Positions 25,091-32,818 of a DNA stretch of 64,000 bases are shown here, piece by piece; within the stretch, counting starts at the first letter, position 1, and every line of letters begins with the position of its first letter. The translations under genes and the position numbers were made by a program. Source of the stretch: Brevundimonas sp. (GTDB lineage: Bacteria > Pseudomonadota > Alphaproteobacteria > Caulobacterales > Caulobacteraceae); assembly GCF_027484365.1 (NCBI RefSeq), contig NZ_JAIXTC010000018.1, positions 1-64,000 of the forward strand, in the 5' to 3' direction. Under the pieces are notes generated by a model. It saw only the letters and a list, made by a program, of their open reading frames with translations. It made no database searches and was not told the origin of the DNA.

Positions 25091-27190
25091 CTACCCTTTG
25101 GCCAAGGCTCGCACCGGACCGGCCGGCTCGGCTTCGAGGGTCTTGCTGACGGCATCGACCAGTTTGTCCGGCCGGATGGGTTTGGCGAGATGGGCGTCGC
25201 AGCCGGCATCGAGACTGCGTCGGACGTCCTCGGGCATCGCGTTCGCTGTAAGCGAGATTACCGGGGTTCGCGCACGACCGGTCGATCTTTCGATCTCCCG
25301 AATGGCCCGGGTCGCTGCAAGGCCGTCCATGACCGGCATCTGAACATCCATCAAGACCAGGTCGAACGTCCCGTGGGTATAGGCCTCCACGGCCAGCGCC
25401 CCGTCCTCGACTTGCGTCAGATCCATCCCGAGCGGTTCGAGGATCAGCGCTACGACCCGGCGGTTGACCGGGTGGTCGTCAGCAAAGAGGATACGGAGCG
25501 GTCTATCGGACGCATTCGCTGCACCAGCCAACTGACCGACGGCATCGGTGCAGGCTGGGTCGGGGACTGTTTCGCACAGGCGTTGAAGCGGGAGCTGAAC
25601 GGCAAAGACCGATCCCGCGCCTGACGTGGAGCGAACGCCGATTCGGCCGCCCATCATTTCCGCCAAAGAGCGGCAGATTGAGAGCCCCAGACCTGTCCCG
25701 CCGTATCTTCGGTTGGTGGAGAGATCGGCCTGTTCAAAGCGCTGGAAAAGGCGATCGGCGGTCGCGCGATCAAATCCGATCCCTGTGTCCGCCACATAGA
25801 TGCAAAGGCCACGACTTCTGCGGCGCACCGTCACCCTGACGGAACCAGTTTGCGTGAATTTTACAGCGTTGCTCACCAGGTTCGACACCAACTGGCCGAT
25901 CCGGGTGCGATCTCCGTTGTAAAGCCCCGTAGCCGCCGGCGGAATCAGGAGCTCCAGGCGGATGCCTTTGGCTTCAGCGGTAGCCCGGTGAAGATCGATC
26001 GTGTCGCTCAGGACCTCAACGAGATTGAAAGGCTGAATCTCGAACTTGAGCTGGCCGGCTTCGATCTTGGCGACATCGAGGATATCGTTGACGACATGTT
26101 CCAGCGTTCGACCGGATGCGACGATCGTCCTGGCCATACTGGCTGAAGTCGGGTCGCTCTGCCGGCGTTCGAGCAGCTCGGTGAGGGCAATGATGCCGTT
26201 CAGGGGCGTTCGAAGCTCGTGGCTCATGTTCGCGAGAAATTGCGATTTGGCGGCGTTGGAGGCTTCAGCCTGCGCCAGACTGCGGTCCAGCGCCCGTTCG
26301 TTATCCGCGAGCTGGTTGATCAGGCTGGAGACACGCCTCACTCCGACGGAAAGCACGGCCACCATCAAGGCCAGCAAGGCGAGGAGCACCGGGATAGTGC
26401 CCATCAAACGGCTGGCACCCGGTGTGGCGGGACGCCAGCTGATGTAGCCCAAAGCCTTGCCGTCGGCATCGGTCAGGCGGACAGAGGGCCCCACGGCAGG
26501 GGCGTCGACCCGGAGTTCAGGCCCGACCAGGCCGAGGTCTTCGGTCAGGATCGGCATGAAACTCGACACCGCCATCCCCGATGCGACGATGGGGTCGGGG
26601 CCGCTGGTGGCGAATTCGATATCCTCCGCAACGACGGTCGACACCGAAACAAAATAAGGCACCCCCCCGACATCGATCGTCGCCTCGCGCGTCACAACGG
26701 CATCAAGGCCGAGCAGCGGCGTGGATTGCCCCGCCCGCTTGAGCTTCGCCTCTTCCCTGACCCGGGCGACCAGGGGGGCCACCGCACTTATGAAGGCGCG
26801 CTCGCTTTCAATCGGGACCGCTTCGCTGTCCCGGGATGCCTGAATGGGCGTCCCGTCCGGCGCATAGGCGACGGAAGCATCGTGTTCCATGAAGTCGGCG
26901 AAATAGTCGCCGTAGTTGAACTGCATCCATGCCTGGTCGCGGGCGAGGGTTTGTGTGTAGGCCTCGTTCCAGACCGTAACGGAGATCATGTTCTCCCGGA
27001 TGCGTCCCAACACACGGGCCACCTTGTGTTCGACCAGCCTTGTCTCGGTCTCGACCTGCACCCGATCAATGGCCTGAACGGAATAGGCCACCAGCCCTCC
27101 CACGGCGAGCACCACCACCGCCAGGGCCAACAGCCCGACGGACAGGATGCGCTGAAGGCGGACGCGTGTTTTTCCGGAGTGTTCAGGCAT
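25091..27190 (-). CDS. Hybrid sensor histidine kinase with CHASE4 domain
   Basis: A 699-residue membrane sensor. Helix 1 is at residues 15-37. The periplasmic CHASE4-type domain (about 55-250) contains the TVWNEAYTQ and [10 protein letters not shown] motifs, and helix 2 is at 264-284. HisKA follows with the phospho-acceptor His324 ([12 protein letters not shown]). HATPase has the N box near 437-445, DTGIGF at 468-473 and GGTGLGLS at 497-504. A C-terminal receiver (about 565-690) has Asp615 in [11 protein letters not shown]. No HAMP domain is evident. The start [10 protein letters not shown] is chosen because it precedes the first helix. No partner regulator is adjacent, so phosphotransfer to a remote protein is likely. 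Confidence 0.93.
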   Translation of the reverse strand: MPEHSGKTRVRLQRILSVGLLALAVVVLAVGGLVAYSVQAIDRVQVETETRLVEHKVARVLGRIRENMISVTVWNEAYTQTLARDQAWMQFNYGDYFADFMEHDASVAYAPDGTPIQASRDSEAVPIESERAFISAVAPLVARVREEAKLKRAGQSTPLLGLDAVVTREATIDVGGVPYFVSVSTVVAEDIEFATSGPDPIVASGMAVSSFMPILTEDLGLVGPELRVDAPAVGPSVRLTDADGKALGYISWRPATPGASRLMGTIPVLLALLALMVAVLSVGVRRVSSLINQLADNERALDRSLAQAEASNAAKSQFLANMSHELRTPLNGIIALTELLERRQSDPTSASMARTIVASGRTLEHVVNDILDVAKIEAGQLKFEIQPFNLVEVLSDTIDLHRATAEAKGIRLELLIPPAATGLYNGDRTRIGQLVSNLVSNAVKFTQTGSVRVTVRRRSRGLCIYVADTGIGFDRATADRLFQRFEQADLSTNRRYGGTGLGLSICRSLAEMMGGRIGVRSTSGAGSVFAVQLPLQRLCETVPDPACTDAVGQLAGAANASDRPLRILFADDHPVNRRVVALILEPLGMDLTQVEDGALAVEAYTHGTFDLVLMDVQMPVMDGLAATRAIREIERSTGRARTPVISLTANAMPEDVRRSLDAGCDAHLAKPIRPDKLVDAVSKTLEAEPAGPVRALAKG

Positions 27191-27365
27191 GGCCCTCTCG
27201 TAAATCCTCGTTATCGGGCACAGGTTAAGACCTCGAAAACACCGTCGATTCGCCTGAAAGCCTGCGGTCAGCACCCAGAATCATGCGGGTCGGCTGACGA
27301 ACGTTCGCCAAGGTCGGGGGCGGGCGCCAACACAGTCCCTGGGTCCGACCCTTCGGCTTGCCGGA

Positions 27366-28427
27366 TCAGGGAAAGAACTTGGCCGTGATCTGTCCGGCAA
27401 ACCGGCCGAAGCGGCCGGCGATCTCCCCTTCAGGATCGCTGATCACCAGCGGCACACCAGCGTCGCCGCCCTCGCGCAGGGCCGCATCCAGCGGCAGGTC
27501 GCCGAGGTAGGGTATGGACAGGCGTCCGGCCTCTGCCTCGCCTCCGCCGCGACCGAAAACGTCGCCCGACATGTTCTCGATCAGGCCCAGGGTCGGGACC
27601 TTGACCCGCTGAAACAGGGTGTGGGCCCGGCGGGCGTCGGCCAGGGCGACCTCCTGCGGGGTCGAGACGATGACGGCCCCGTCGAGCGGCGTCTTCTGGA
27701 TCAGGGTCAGCTGCACGTCGCCCGTGCCGGGCGGCAGGTCGACGACCAGAATGTCGAGCGGCGCGTCCGCCGTGCCCCAGCGCGTCTGAGTCAGCATCTG
27801 GGTGATGGCCTGGGACGCCATGGGGCCGCGCCAGATCATGGCGTCGTCGCTCTTGGTGAGAAGACCGACCGACATGGCCTTCAGCCCGTGCGCGACGTGG
27901 GGCACGATCGCGCCGTCCTCATAGGCGGGCTGGCCCGACAGCCCCAGCATCGTCGGCAGCGAGGGGCCATAGACGTCGGCGTCGAGGATCCCGACGCTCA
28001 GGCCACGCCGCGCCAGGGCCGCCGCCAGGTTCACGGCGACCGTGGACTTGCCGACCCCGCCCTTGCCGCTGGCCACGGCCAGGACGCGGCGGACGTGGGC
28101 GGGGCGATCGGTCGGGACCGGCGCCCTGGCCCGCGTCTGTTCAACAGCGGCGGGCGACAGGGAGGCCTTCCGGCCGGCCGGCGCGGTCTCGGCCGTCATC
28201 ACCACGGACACCCGCGCCATTCCCGGCATGGATTTCAGCGCCGCCTCGGCCGCGTCCCGGACGGGGGCGTATGCGGCGGTCCGGTTGGCCGGGACCTCTA
28301 TGACGAAGCCGGCGCGATCCTCGGCCACCGTCAGCCCCCTGGGCACGCCTGCGTCGATCAGCCCCTGCCCCGTCTCCGGATCAAGGATGGCGTTCAGCAC
28401 GGCTTCGACGGAGGCGCGGTCGATCAA
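27366..28427 (-). CDS. mrp: Mrp/ApbC family iron-sulfur carrier P-loop ATPase
   Basis: A 353-residue protein with an N-terminal MIP18/DUF59-like domain (about 1-90) and a C-terminal ParA-type ATPase: deviant Walker A SGKGGVGKST near 121-130, DADVYGPSLP, and DLPPGTGDVQL. Mrp proteins bind and transfer Fe-S clusters to targets. The usual CxxC pair that ligates the cluster, expected just after IENMS, is missing; the segment is shortened to IENMSGDVFGRGGG. It therefore may not hold the cluster in the standard way. It diverges from miaA with 69 bases between them. Confidence 0.9.
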   Translation of the reverse strand: MIDRASVEAVLNAILDPETGQGLIDAGVPRGLTVAEDRAGFVIEVPANRTAAYAPVRDAAEAALKSMPGMARVSVVMTAETAPAGRKASLSPAAVEQTRARAPVPTDRPAHVRRVLAVASGKGGVGKSTVAVNLAAALARRGLSVGILDADVYGPSLPTMLGLSGQPAYEDGAIVPHVAHGLKAMSVGLLTKSDDAMIWRGPMASQAITQMLTQTRWGTADAPLDILVVDLPPGTGDVQLTLIQKTPLDGAVIVSTPQEVALADARRAHTLFQRVKVPTLGLIENMSGDVFGRGGGEAEAGRLSIPYLGDLPLDAALREGGDAGVPLVISDPEGEIAGRFGRFAGQITAKFFP

Positions 28428-28496
28428 GGTCTTGTGTCCGGTTGCAGCGGGCGGAGGCGCGTTCTATCGCCATCCCCTGTCCCGCGCGAGCGTCCC

Positions 28497-29366
28497 GTGT
28501 CCCGTCCCTCCATTACACTGCTCGCCGGTCCGACCGCCTCGGGCAAGTCGCGTCTCGCGCTCGAACGGGCGGCGGCGAGCGGCGCGGCCATCGTCAATGC
28601 CGACAGCCAGCAACTGTATGCCGACCTGCGTGTCCTGACCGCTCGCCCCTCGCGCGACGAGGAACGGCAGACGCCGCACCATCTCTACGGTACCGTCGAT
28701 GCCGCCGAGGCTTGGTCCGTCGGGCGCTGGACCCGGGCCGTCGCCCCCCTGATCGACGAACTGGCCAGCCAGGGTCGCCCCGTCCTGATCGTCGGCGGGA
28801 CGGGCCTGTATTTCTCCGCCTTGACAAAGGGGTTGGCTGACATTCCCGATGTACCGACGGAAGCGCGCGACGAGGCGATGGCCCTGTACGACACCGAGGG
28901 CGAGGCCGCCTTTCGCCTCCGGCTGACGACCTTCGATCCTCCGGCCGAGGCCGCCATTGAGAGCGGAGACCGCCAGCGTCTGACCCGCGCCTTCGCCGTG
29001 GCCCGCGCGACCGGCCGGTCGTTGTCGGACTGGCAGGCCGGAACCACGCCCCTGCTGAAGCCCGGAACCTATGACCGGCTGGTGCTCGAGCCGGACCGCG
29101 AGACCCTCTACGCAAGCTGCGACGACCGGGTCCTGACGATGATGCAGGAGGGCGCCGTCGAGGAGGTCGAGGCGCTAATCGCCCGCGACCTCGATCCGAA
29201 CCTGCCCGCCATGAAGGCCGTAGGGGTGCGTGAGATCGCCGCCTGGCTGGCCGGCGGGACGACCCGCGCCGATGCGGTGGCCGCCCTGCAGCAGGCCACC
29301 CGCAACTACGCCAAACGCCAGCTGACCTGGTTCAGGAACCAGTGCCGGGACTGGGCGCGGGCATAG
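28497..29366 (+). CDS. miaA: tRNA dimethylallyltransferase MiaA
   Basis: Transfers a dimethylallyl group to N6 of A37 in tRNAs that read UNN codons. The 289-residue protein starts at GTG 28497 (SRPSITLLAGPTASGKS). The P-loop GPTASGKS is at about residues 10-17, the catalytic-base segment is NADSQQLYADL, then VGGTGLYFSALTKGLADIP, and GDRQRLTRAFAV followed by the C-terminal VGVREIAAW and RNYAKRQLTWFRNQ. The frame is open far upstream but that part lies antisense to mrp. The stop falls 4 bases before the decayed Inh-like gene. Confidence 0.93.
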   Translation: MSRPSITLLAGPTASGKSRLALERAAASGAAIVNADSQQLYADLRVLTARPSRDEERQTPHHLYGTVDAAEAWSVGRWTRAVAPLIDELASQGRPVLIVGGTGLYFSALTKGLADIPDVPTEARDEAMALYDTEGEAAFRLRLTTFDPPAEAAIESGDRQRLTRAFAVARATGRSLSDWQAGTTPLLKPGTYDRLVLEPDRETLYASCDDRVLTMMQEGAVEEVEALIARDLDPNLPAMKAVGVREIAAWLAGGTTRADAVAALQQATRNYAKRQLTWFRNQCRDWARA

Positions 29367-29369
29367 GCT

Positions 29370-29732
29370 GCCGCCCCGGCGACAGGCCCCCGGACCCTGG
29401 CCGGATCCTATACGTTTTTCGACAACAATCTGACGGCGGCGTGCTGCAGCCACGTGCTCGACGGCCGGGCCATCGAGGGAGCAGCGGGCTTCTTCGGCGT
29501 GATCTCGGCACGGCCATCGTGACCGCCGATGTGGCCGGCGAGGCGCCCTGCGAGATGGACGATCCCTTCCCCGCCGCCCTGACGGGCTGGGAAGACCTGG
29601 ACGGCGGCGGGCATCCGGCGGATCGGCGCCGATGGCTCCGTGTTCCGCGATTTCCGCCTGGTGGACGGGGCCTGTAGCGGCGTGATCGCCGAGGACGGCA
29701 GGACCTGTAGTCTCTTCCCGGAGTCGGAGTGA
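29370..29732 (+). pseudogene. Decayed Inh-like lipoprotein gene, paralogue of the gene at 30513
   Basis: Three pieces in two frames match the intact protein at 30513-30980 in order. Piece 1 (29370 on) reads AGSYTFFDNNLTAACCSHVL, against AGSYVFASDNLTAAACSLVL. A one-base loss near 29503 shifts the frame and brings a stop at 29520-29522. Piece 2 carries TAIVTADV and LTGWEDLDGG, against EALITAGE and LTGWQATEDEG. A one-base gain near 29610 restores the first frame for GIRRIGADGS, against GVRLLGAQGE, ending in a stop at 29730-29732. The signal peptide and start are also gone, because miaA ends 4 bases before. It is a truncated pseudogene from tandem duplication or gene loss. Confidence 0.8.
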
Positions 29733-29845
29733 CGCCGTCCGGCGGGATCCGTCCGGTGCGTCGGATCGGGGCACGGCAGACGATTGCGGCCCTGATCTTG
29801 CTCGACTAGCGTCACTGCAAGAGAGTCAGCAGGGACGGACCGGGC

Positions 29846-30484
29846 ATGCGCGACAGGCATTTCATCATCGGGCTGGCGGCCATTGTTCTGGCGGCCTGTC
29901 AAGCGCCGACCGGGGAGACGCAGACGACGGAGCCTGCTTCGGCCCCGGCGACAGCTGGATTCTCTGCACCCCGGACGGTGGGAACCCATACGGTGACCGG
30001 CGTGCTGCTTGGCTTTGAGGACGCCGGCTATCCGACGTTCGCCCTGGAGGTCGGTGCGGCGGGAGGGGCGGCCGGCGACGAGGGCAATCTGCAACTTCTG
30101 ACCCTCGACCCGAACGCAGGTGGACCGGTGGATCCGGCCACGATCCGGCCGCTGGTCGGCCAGGCCGTAACGGTCCGCTATTCGGTCACGGCCTCGACGC
30201 AGATGACCGACATCCAGGTCAATGGGGCCTCAGTGCTCCTGCCCGTCGAGGGCGGCCCGGCCCCGGTGGCCGGGACCCGGACGATCGAGGGCGTTCTGAG
30301 CGGTGCCGAGGGTGAGAGCGGCGACCTGCCCTCGTCCCTGACCGTGACCGCGAGCGACGGAACTGCAGTGACATTCGAGGCCTTCATTGAGCCCGGAATG
30401 GCCAGCGCCAACGGCCGGACCGTCACCCTCCAGTATGTTGACGACGTGAACATCGAGCTGGTTTCGATCACACCGGCCGCCTAG
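29846..30484 (+). CDS. Lipoprotein with two repeated domains, function unknown
   Basis: A 212-residue predicted lipoprotein; the leader MRDRHFIIGLAAIVLAAC ends in a lipobox. After a Thr/Pro/Ala-rich linker there appear to be two related domains of about 85 residues: GTHTVTGVLLGFEDAGYP... VTVRYSVTASTQMTDIQV and GTRTIEGVLSGAEGESGDLP... VTLQYVDDVNIELVSI. Both open with a GT(H/R)T(V/I)xGVL motif and close with a beta-like VT(V/L)xY stretch. I recognise no family. It sits between the decayed and the intact Inh-like genes and is probably cotranscribed with the latter 28 bases on. Confidence 0.65.
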   Translation: MRDRHFIIGLAAIVLAACQAPTGETQTTEPASAPATAGFSAPRTVGTHTVTGVLLGFEDAGYPTFALEVGAAGGAAGDEGNLQLLTLDPNAGGPVDPATIRPLVGQAVTVRYSVTASTQMTDIQVNGASVLLPVEGGPAPVAGTRTIEGVLSGAEGESGDLPSSLTVTASDGTAVTFEAFIEPGMASANGRTVTLQYVDDVNIELVSITPAA

Positions 30485-30512
30485 GGCCAGGTTCAAACAG
30501 GGAAAGCAAGAG

Positions 30513-30980
30513 ATGCGGATTTTGATGCTGAGCGTGCTTGTCGCCGTCGCCGCCTGCTCCCCGGAAGCGCAAGCCCCGGCGACGGAAACTCCGGCCGTCG
30601 CCGCGCCGGACGCGGCCGCATCTCCGGGTTTTGCGGGCAGCTACGTCTTTGCGAGTGACAACCTTACGGCCGCAGCCTGTAGCCTCGTGCTCGAGCCGGA
30701 CAATGTCGAGGGTTCCACCGGCATCTTCCGCGTGACCCTGGGTGAAGCCCTGATCACGGCCGGCGAATCCCGCACCGTTTCCTGTGTCGAGGCCTATCCG
30801 ATTCTATCGACCCTGACCGGATGGCAGGCGACCGAGGACGAAGGCGTTCGCCTGCTCGGAGCCCAGGGTGAATCCATCGCGGAGTTTTCGCCTGCCGGAA
30901 GAATCTTCCAGGCCCTGCCCTCAAGCGACGGCGCGACCTATCTGCTGTCGCCCGAGGACACCTTGAACAATCCTCAGTAG
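30513..30980 (+). CDS. Inh/AprI-like protease inhibitor lipoprotein (putative)
   Basis: A 155-residue predicted lipoprotein with leader MRILMLSVLVAVAAC. The folded part resembles the AprI/Inh barrel that inhibits secreted serralysin-type metalloproteases. It has AGSYVF, a first Cys in TAAACSLVLEP, a second in RTVSCVEAYP, a Trp in LTGWQA, then VRLLGAQGESIAEFSPAG. The match is to the fold pattern (Cys pair, W, closing strands), recognised by eye, so the inhibitor function is tentative. A broken paralogue lies upstream at 29370. No serralysin gene is in the window. Confidence 0.55.
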   Translation: MRILMLSVLVAVAACSPEAQAPATETPAVAAPDAAASPGFAGSYVFASDNLTAAACSLVLEPDNVEGSTGIFRVTLGEALITAGESRTVSCVEAYPILSTLTGWQATEDEGVRLLGAQGESIAEFSPAGRIFQALPSSDGATYLLSPEDTLNNPQ

Positions 30981-31031
30981 GTTCGGGCGGAGTTCAGAGG
31001 GGATTGGCTGGCTGGTCGGACGCCGGCGGCT

Positions 31032-31227
31032 TCACCCCACCATCAAGGACGCCAGCAGAAGCACCAGCAGCAGGGCGCTGACCCCCTGCCAGAAGCGCAC
31101 CGGCTCCCGTTCCATCAGGGAGAGGTCACGGCGCGGCGGGACGGCGGCGGCGCTGCCGCTTTCGAGGACGTGGATCAGTTCCTCGACGTCGGCGAACCGG
31201 TCGCCGGGCTCGACCGCAAGGGTCCGC
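31032..31227 (-). pseudogene. Detached 3' fragment of the phosphatase-kinase gene
   Basis: Bases 31038-31227 match 32825-33014, the 3' end of the phosphatase-kinase gene, at a constant offset of 1787 and with about 13 differences by eye. It encodes the tail VEPGDRFADVEELIHVLESG through a final transmembrane helix ending LLASLMVG and a stop. Upstream of 31227 the match stops abruptly inside the kinase domain and no start is attached, so it cannot make a kinase. It is a remnant of a duplication whose other parts were lost or overwritten. The rest of the gap to 31391 contains no gene I recognise. Confidence 0.8.
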
Positions 31228-31352
31228 CGGTCGCCACCCCCTCGACCGTCCGAGGCGACAGTCGGGGTTGGTGATGGTTTCCTGCAGGCGTCGGCGGAAT
31301 TTCGAGGTGAACCTTGTCGAGACGGGCACGCGGGAACCAGAGTGCGACGCTC

Positions 31353-31376
31353 GATGTTGTTGATTCTATCAACATC
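31353..31376. promoter_or_regulatory. MarR-type operator palindrome
   Basis: TGTTGAT-TCT-ATCAACA is a perfect 7-bp inverted repeat (31358-31374), nested in a wider GATGTTG/CAACATC pair (31353-31376). It ends 15 bases before the start of the MarR-GNAT gene, the usual place and size for MarR autoregulation. Confidence 0.65.
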
Positions 31377-31391
31377 TGATAGACCGCTGCC

Positions 31392-32333
31392 ATGACCCCC
31401 GTTCCTGCCGCCGATGTCGCCGCTATCCGCGCGTTCAACCGCGCCTACACCGCCCGGCTGGGTCTGCTGGCCGTGCATCTGGATGGCAGTCCTTTCACCC
31501 TCTCGGAAGCCCGGATGATCTACGAGATCGCCAACCGGGACGGACCGACGGCGGCCGATCTGGGCCGGGCGTTGGGCATCGACAGGGCGCAGACGAGCCG
31601 GACTCTCAAGCGATTTGTCAGCCGGGGTCTGGTGACGGCGGAAGCCCGTCCGGATCACGGACGCAACCGGTCGCTTTTCCTGACGGAAGCGGGCAAGGCC
31701 GCCTTCGCCGCCCTGGACGCCGGGACCAACGCCGCGATCACACGTCTGGCTGCGGCCCTGTCGCCGTCGCGGAGGCAACGATTGCTCTCGGCCGCGCGAA
31801 CGTTCATCACCGCGTTCGATGACCTGCCCTCATCCGGACTTGTCCTGCGCCAGCCACGCGAGGGCGATCTGGGTTGGATCGTCCATCGGCAGGCGGTCCT
31901 CTATGCGCAGGAGTACGGCTGGACCGCGGAGTACGAGGGCCTCGTGGCGCGCATTCTGGGTGACTATGCCGAAGGGGCCGATCCTCGATCCGAGGCCGCG
32001 TGGATCGCGGAACTGGACGGCGACGTGGTCGGTTCGGTCTTCCTGATGAAGGGCGACGACCCGGCGGTTGGCAAGCTGAGGCTGCTCTATGTGGAGCCGC
32101 ATACCCGGGGTCAGGGCGTGGGGCGCACACTGGTCGACGCCTGCATCCAGCGGGCGCGGGCCGTGGGCTACCAACGCCTTGAGCTATGGACCAACAGTGT
32201 GCTGACCGCTGCCCGACACATCTATCAGGGGGCCGGATTCGTGCTTGTCCGGACCGAGCCGCACCACAGTTTCGGCCACGACCTGGTTGGGGAAACATGG
32301 TCCCTGGCCCTAAACCCTCCCACCGACCCGTGA
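31392..32333 (+). CDS. MarR-type regulator fused to a GNAT acetyltransferase
   Basis: A 313-residue two-domain protein. Residues about 1-140 are a winged-helix MarR domain (LSEARMIYEIANRDGPTAADLGRALGIDRAQTSRTLKRFVSRGLV, followed by the basic wing ARPDHGRNRSLFLTE). Residues about 150-310 are a GNAT domain with LRLLYVEPHTRGQGVGRTLVD (acetyl-CoA loop RGQGVG) and ARHIYQGAGFVLV. Such fusions may couple gene control to acetylation or acyl-CoA sensing. A palindrome lies just upstream. It is followed 14 bases later by the thioesterase gene, probably its operon partner. Confidence 0.9.
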   Translation: MTPVPAADVAAIRAFNRAYTARLGLLAVHLDGSPFTLSEARMIYEIANRDGPTAADLGRALGIDRAQTSRTLKRFVSRGLVTAEARPDHGRNRSLFLTEAGKAAFAALDAGTNAAITRLAAALSPSRRQRLLSAARTFITAFDDLPSSGLVLRQPREGDLGWIVHRQAVLYAQEYGWTAEYEGLVARILGDYAEGADPRSEAAWIAELDGDVVGSVFLMKGDDPAVGKLRLLYVEPHTRGQGVGRTLVDACIQRARAVGYQRLELWTNSVLTAARHIYQGAGFVLVRTEPHHSFGHDLVGETWSLALNPPTDP

Positions 32334-32347
32334 GGCCCACAACGCCG

Positions 32348-32782
32348 ATGGAAACCCTCAGCCCCGGCTTGAAGCACACACAGTCCCTGGTGGTCACCGA
32401 GGGGCTGACGGTCCCGTCGTTGTCACCCGTATTCCCCGGGTTTGCCGACATGCCGCCGGTGCTCGCAACGGCCATGCTGGTCGGCTTTGTGGAGTGGACC
32501 TGTGTCGAGGCGCTGCGTCCGGTTCTGGATGCGCCGCTCAAAACCGTAGGGGTCCATATCGATCTGAGCCACAGCGCGGCAACGCCCGTCGGCATGGCCG
32601 TCACTGCCGAAGTCGAGCTGATTGCCGTCGAGGGCCGCAGGCTGACGTTTTCCGCCAAGGTTCGCGATGGCGTCGAAGTGATTGCCGAGGGGCGTCACGC
32701 CCGGTTCGTTGTTGACCCCGACCGGTTCCTGGACCGTCTGGCGACCAAGTCGGGTGCTGCGAACGGCAGTGGCGTGATGTGA
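32348..32782 (+). CDS. FlK-like hotdog thioesterase
   Basis: A 144-residue single hotdog domain. It starts METLSPGLKHTQSLVVTEGLTVPSLSP. The central LATAMLVGFVEWTCVEALRPVLDAP, then VGVHIDLSHSAATPVGMAVTAEVELIAVEGRRLTFSAKVRDG, is the pattern of the fluoroacetyl-CoA thioesterase-like family. It has the Glu in VEWTC and a His in SHSAATP at the positions used by FlK for catalysis. Family members hydrolyse short acyl-CoAs, mostly of unknown identity. Only 14 bases follow the MarR-GNAT gene, which suggests joint regulation and perhaps an acyl-CoA effector for that regulator. Confidence 0.85.
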   Translation: METLSPGLKHTQSLVVTEGLTVPSLSPVFPGFADMPPVLATAMLVGFVEWTCVEALRPVLDAPLKTVGVHIDLSHSAATPVGMAVTAEVELIAVEGRRLTFSAKVRDGVEVIAEGRHARFVVDPDRFLDRLATKSGAANGSGVM

Positions 32783-32818
32783 CGCGGCCCTCGGCCCGCA
32801 ACCGAAGCCCCGGCGCCC

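Noticed and set aside
27621..28496. Upstream extension of the miaA frame
   Set aside because: It lies antisense to mrp and its sequence has no MiaA similarity; GTG 28497 aligns with the family start.
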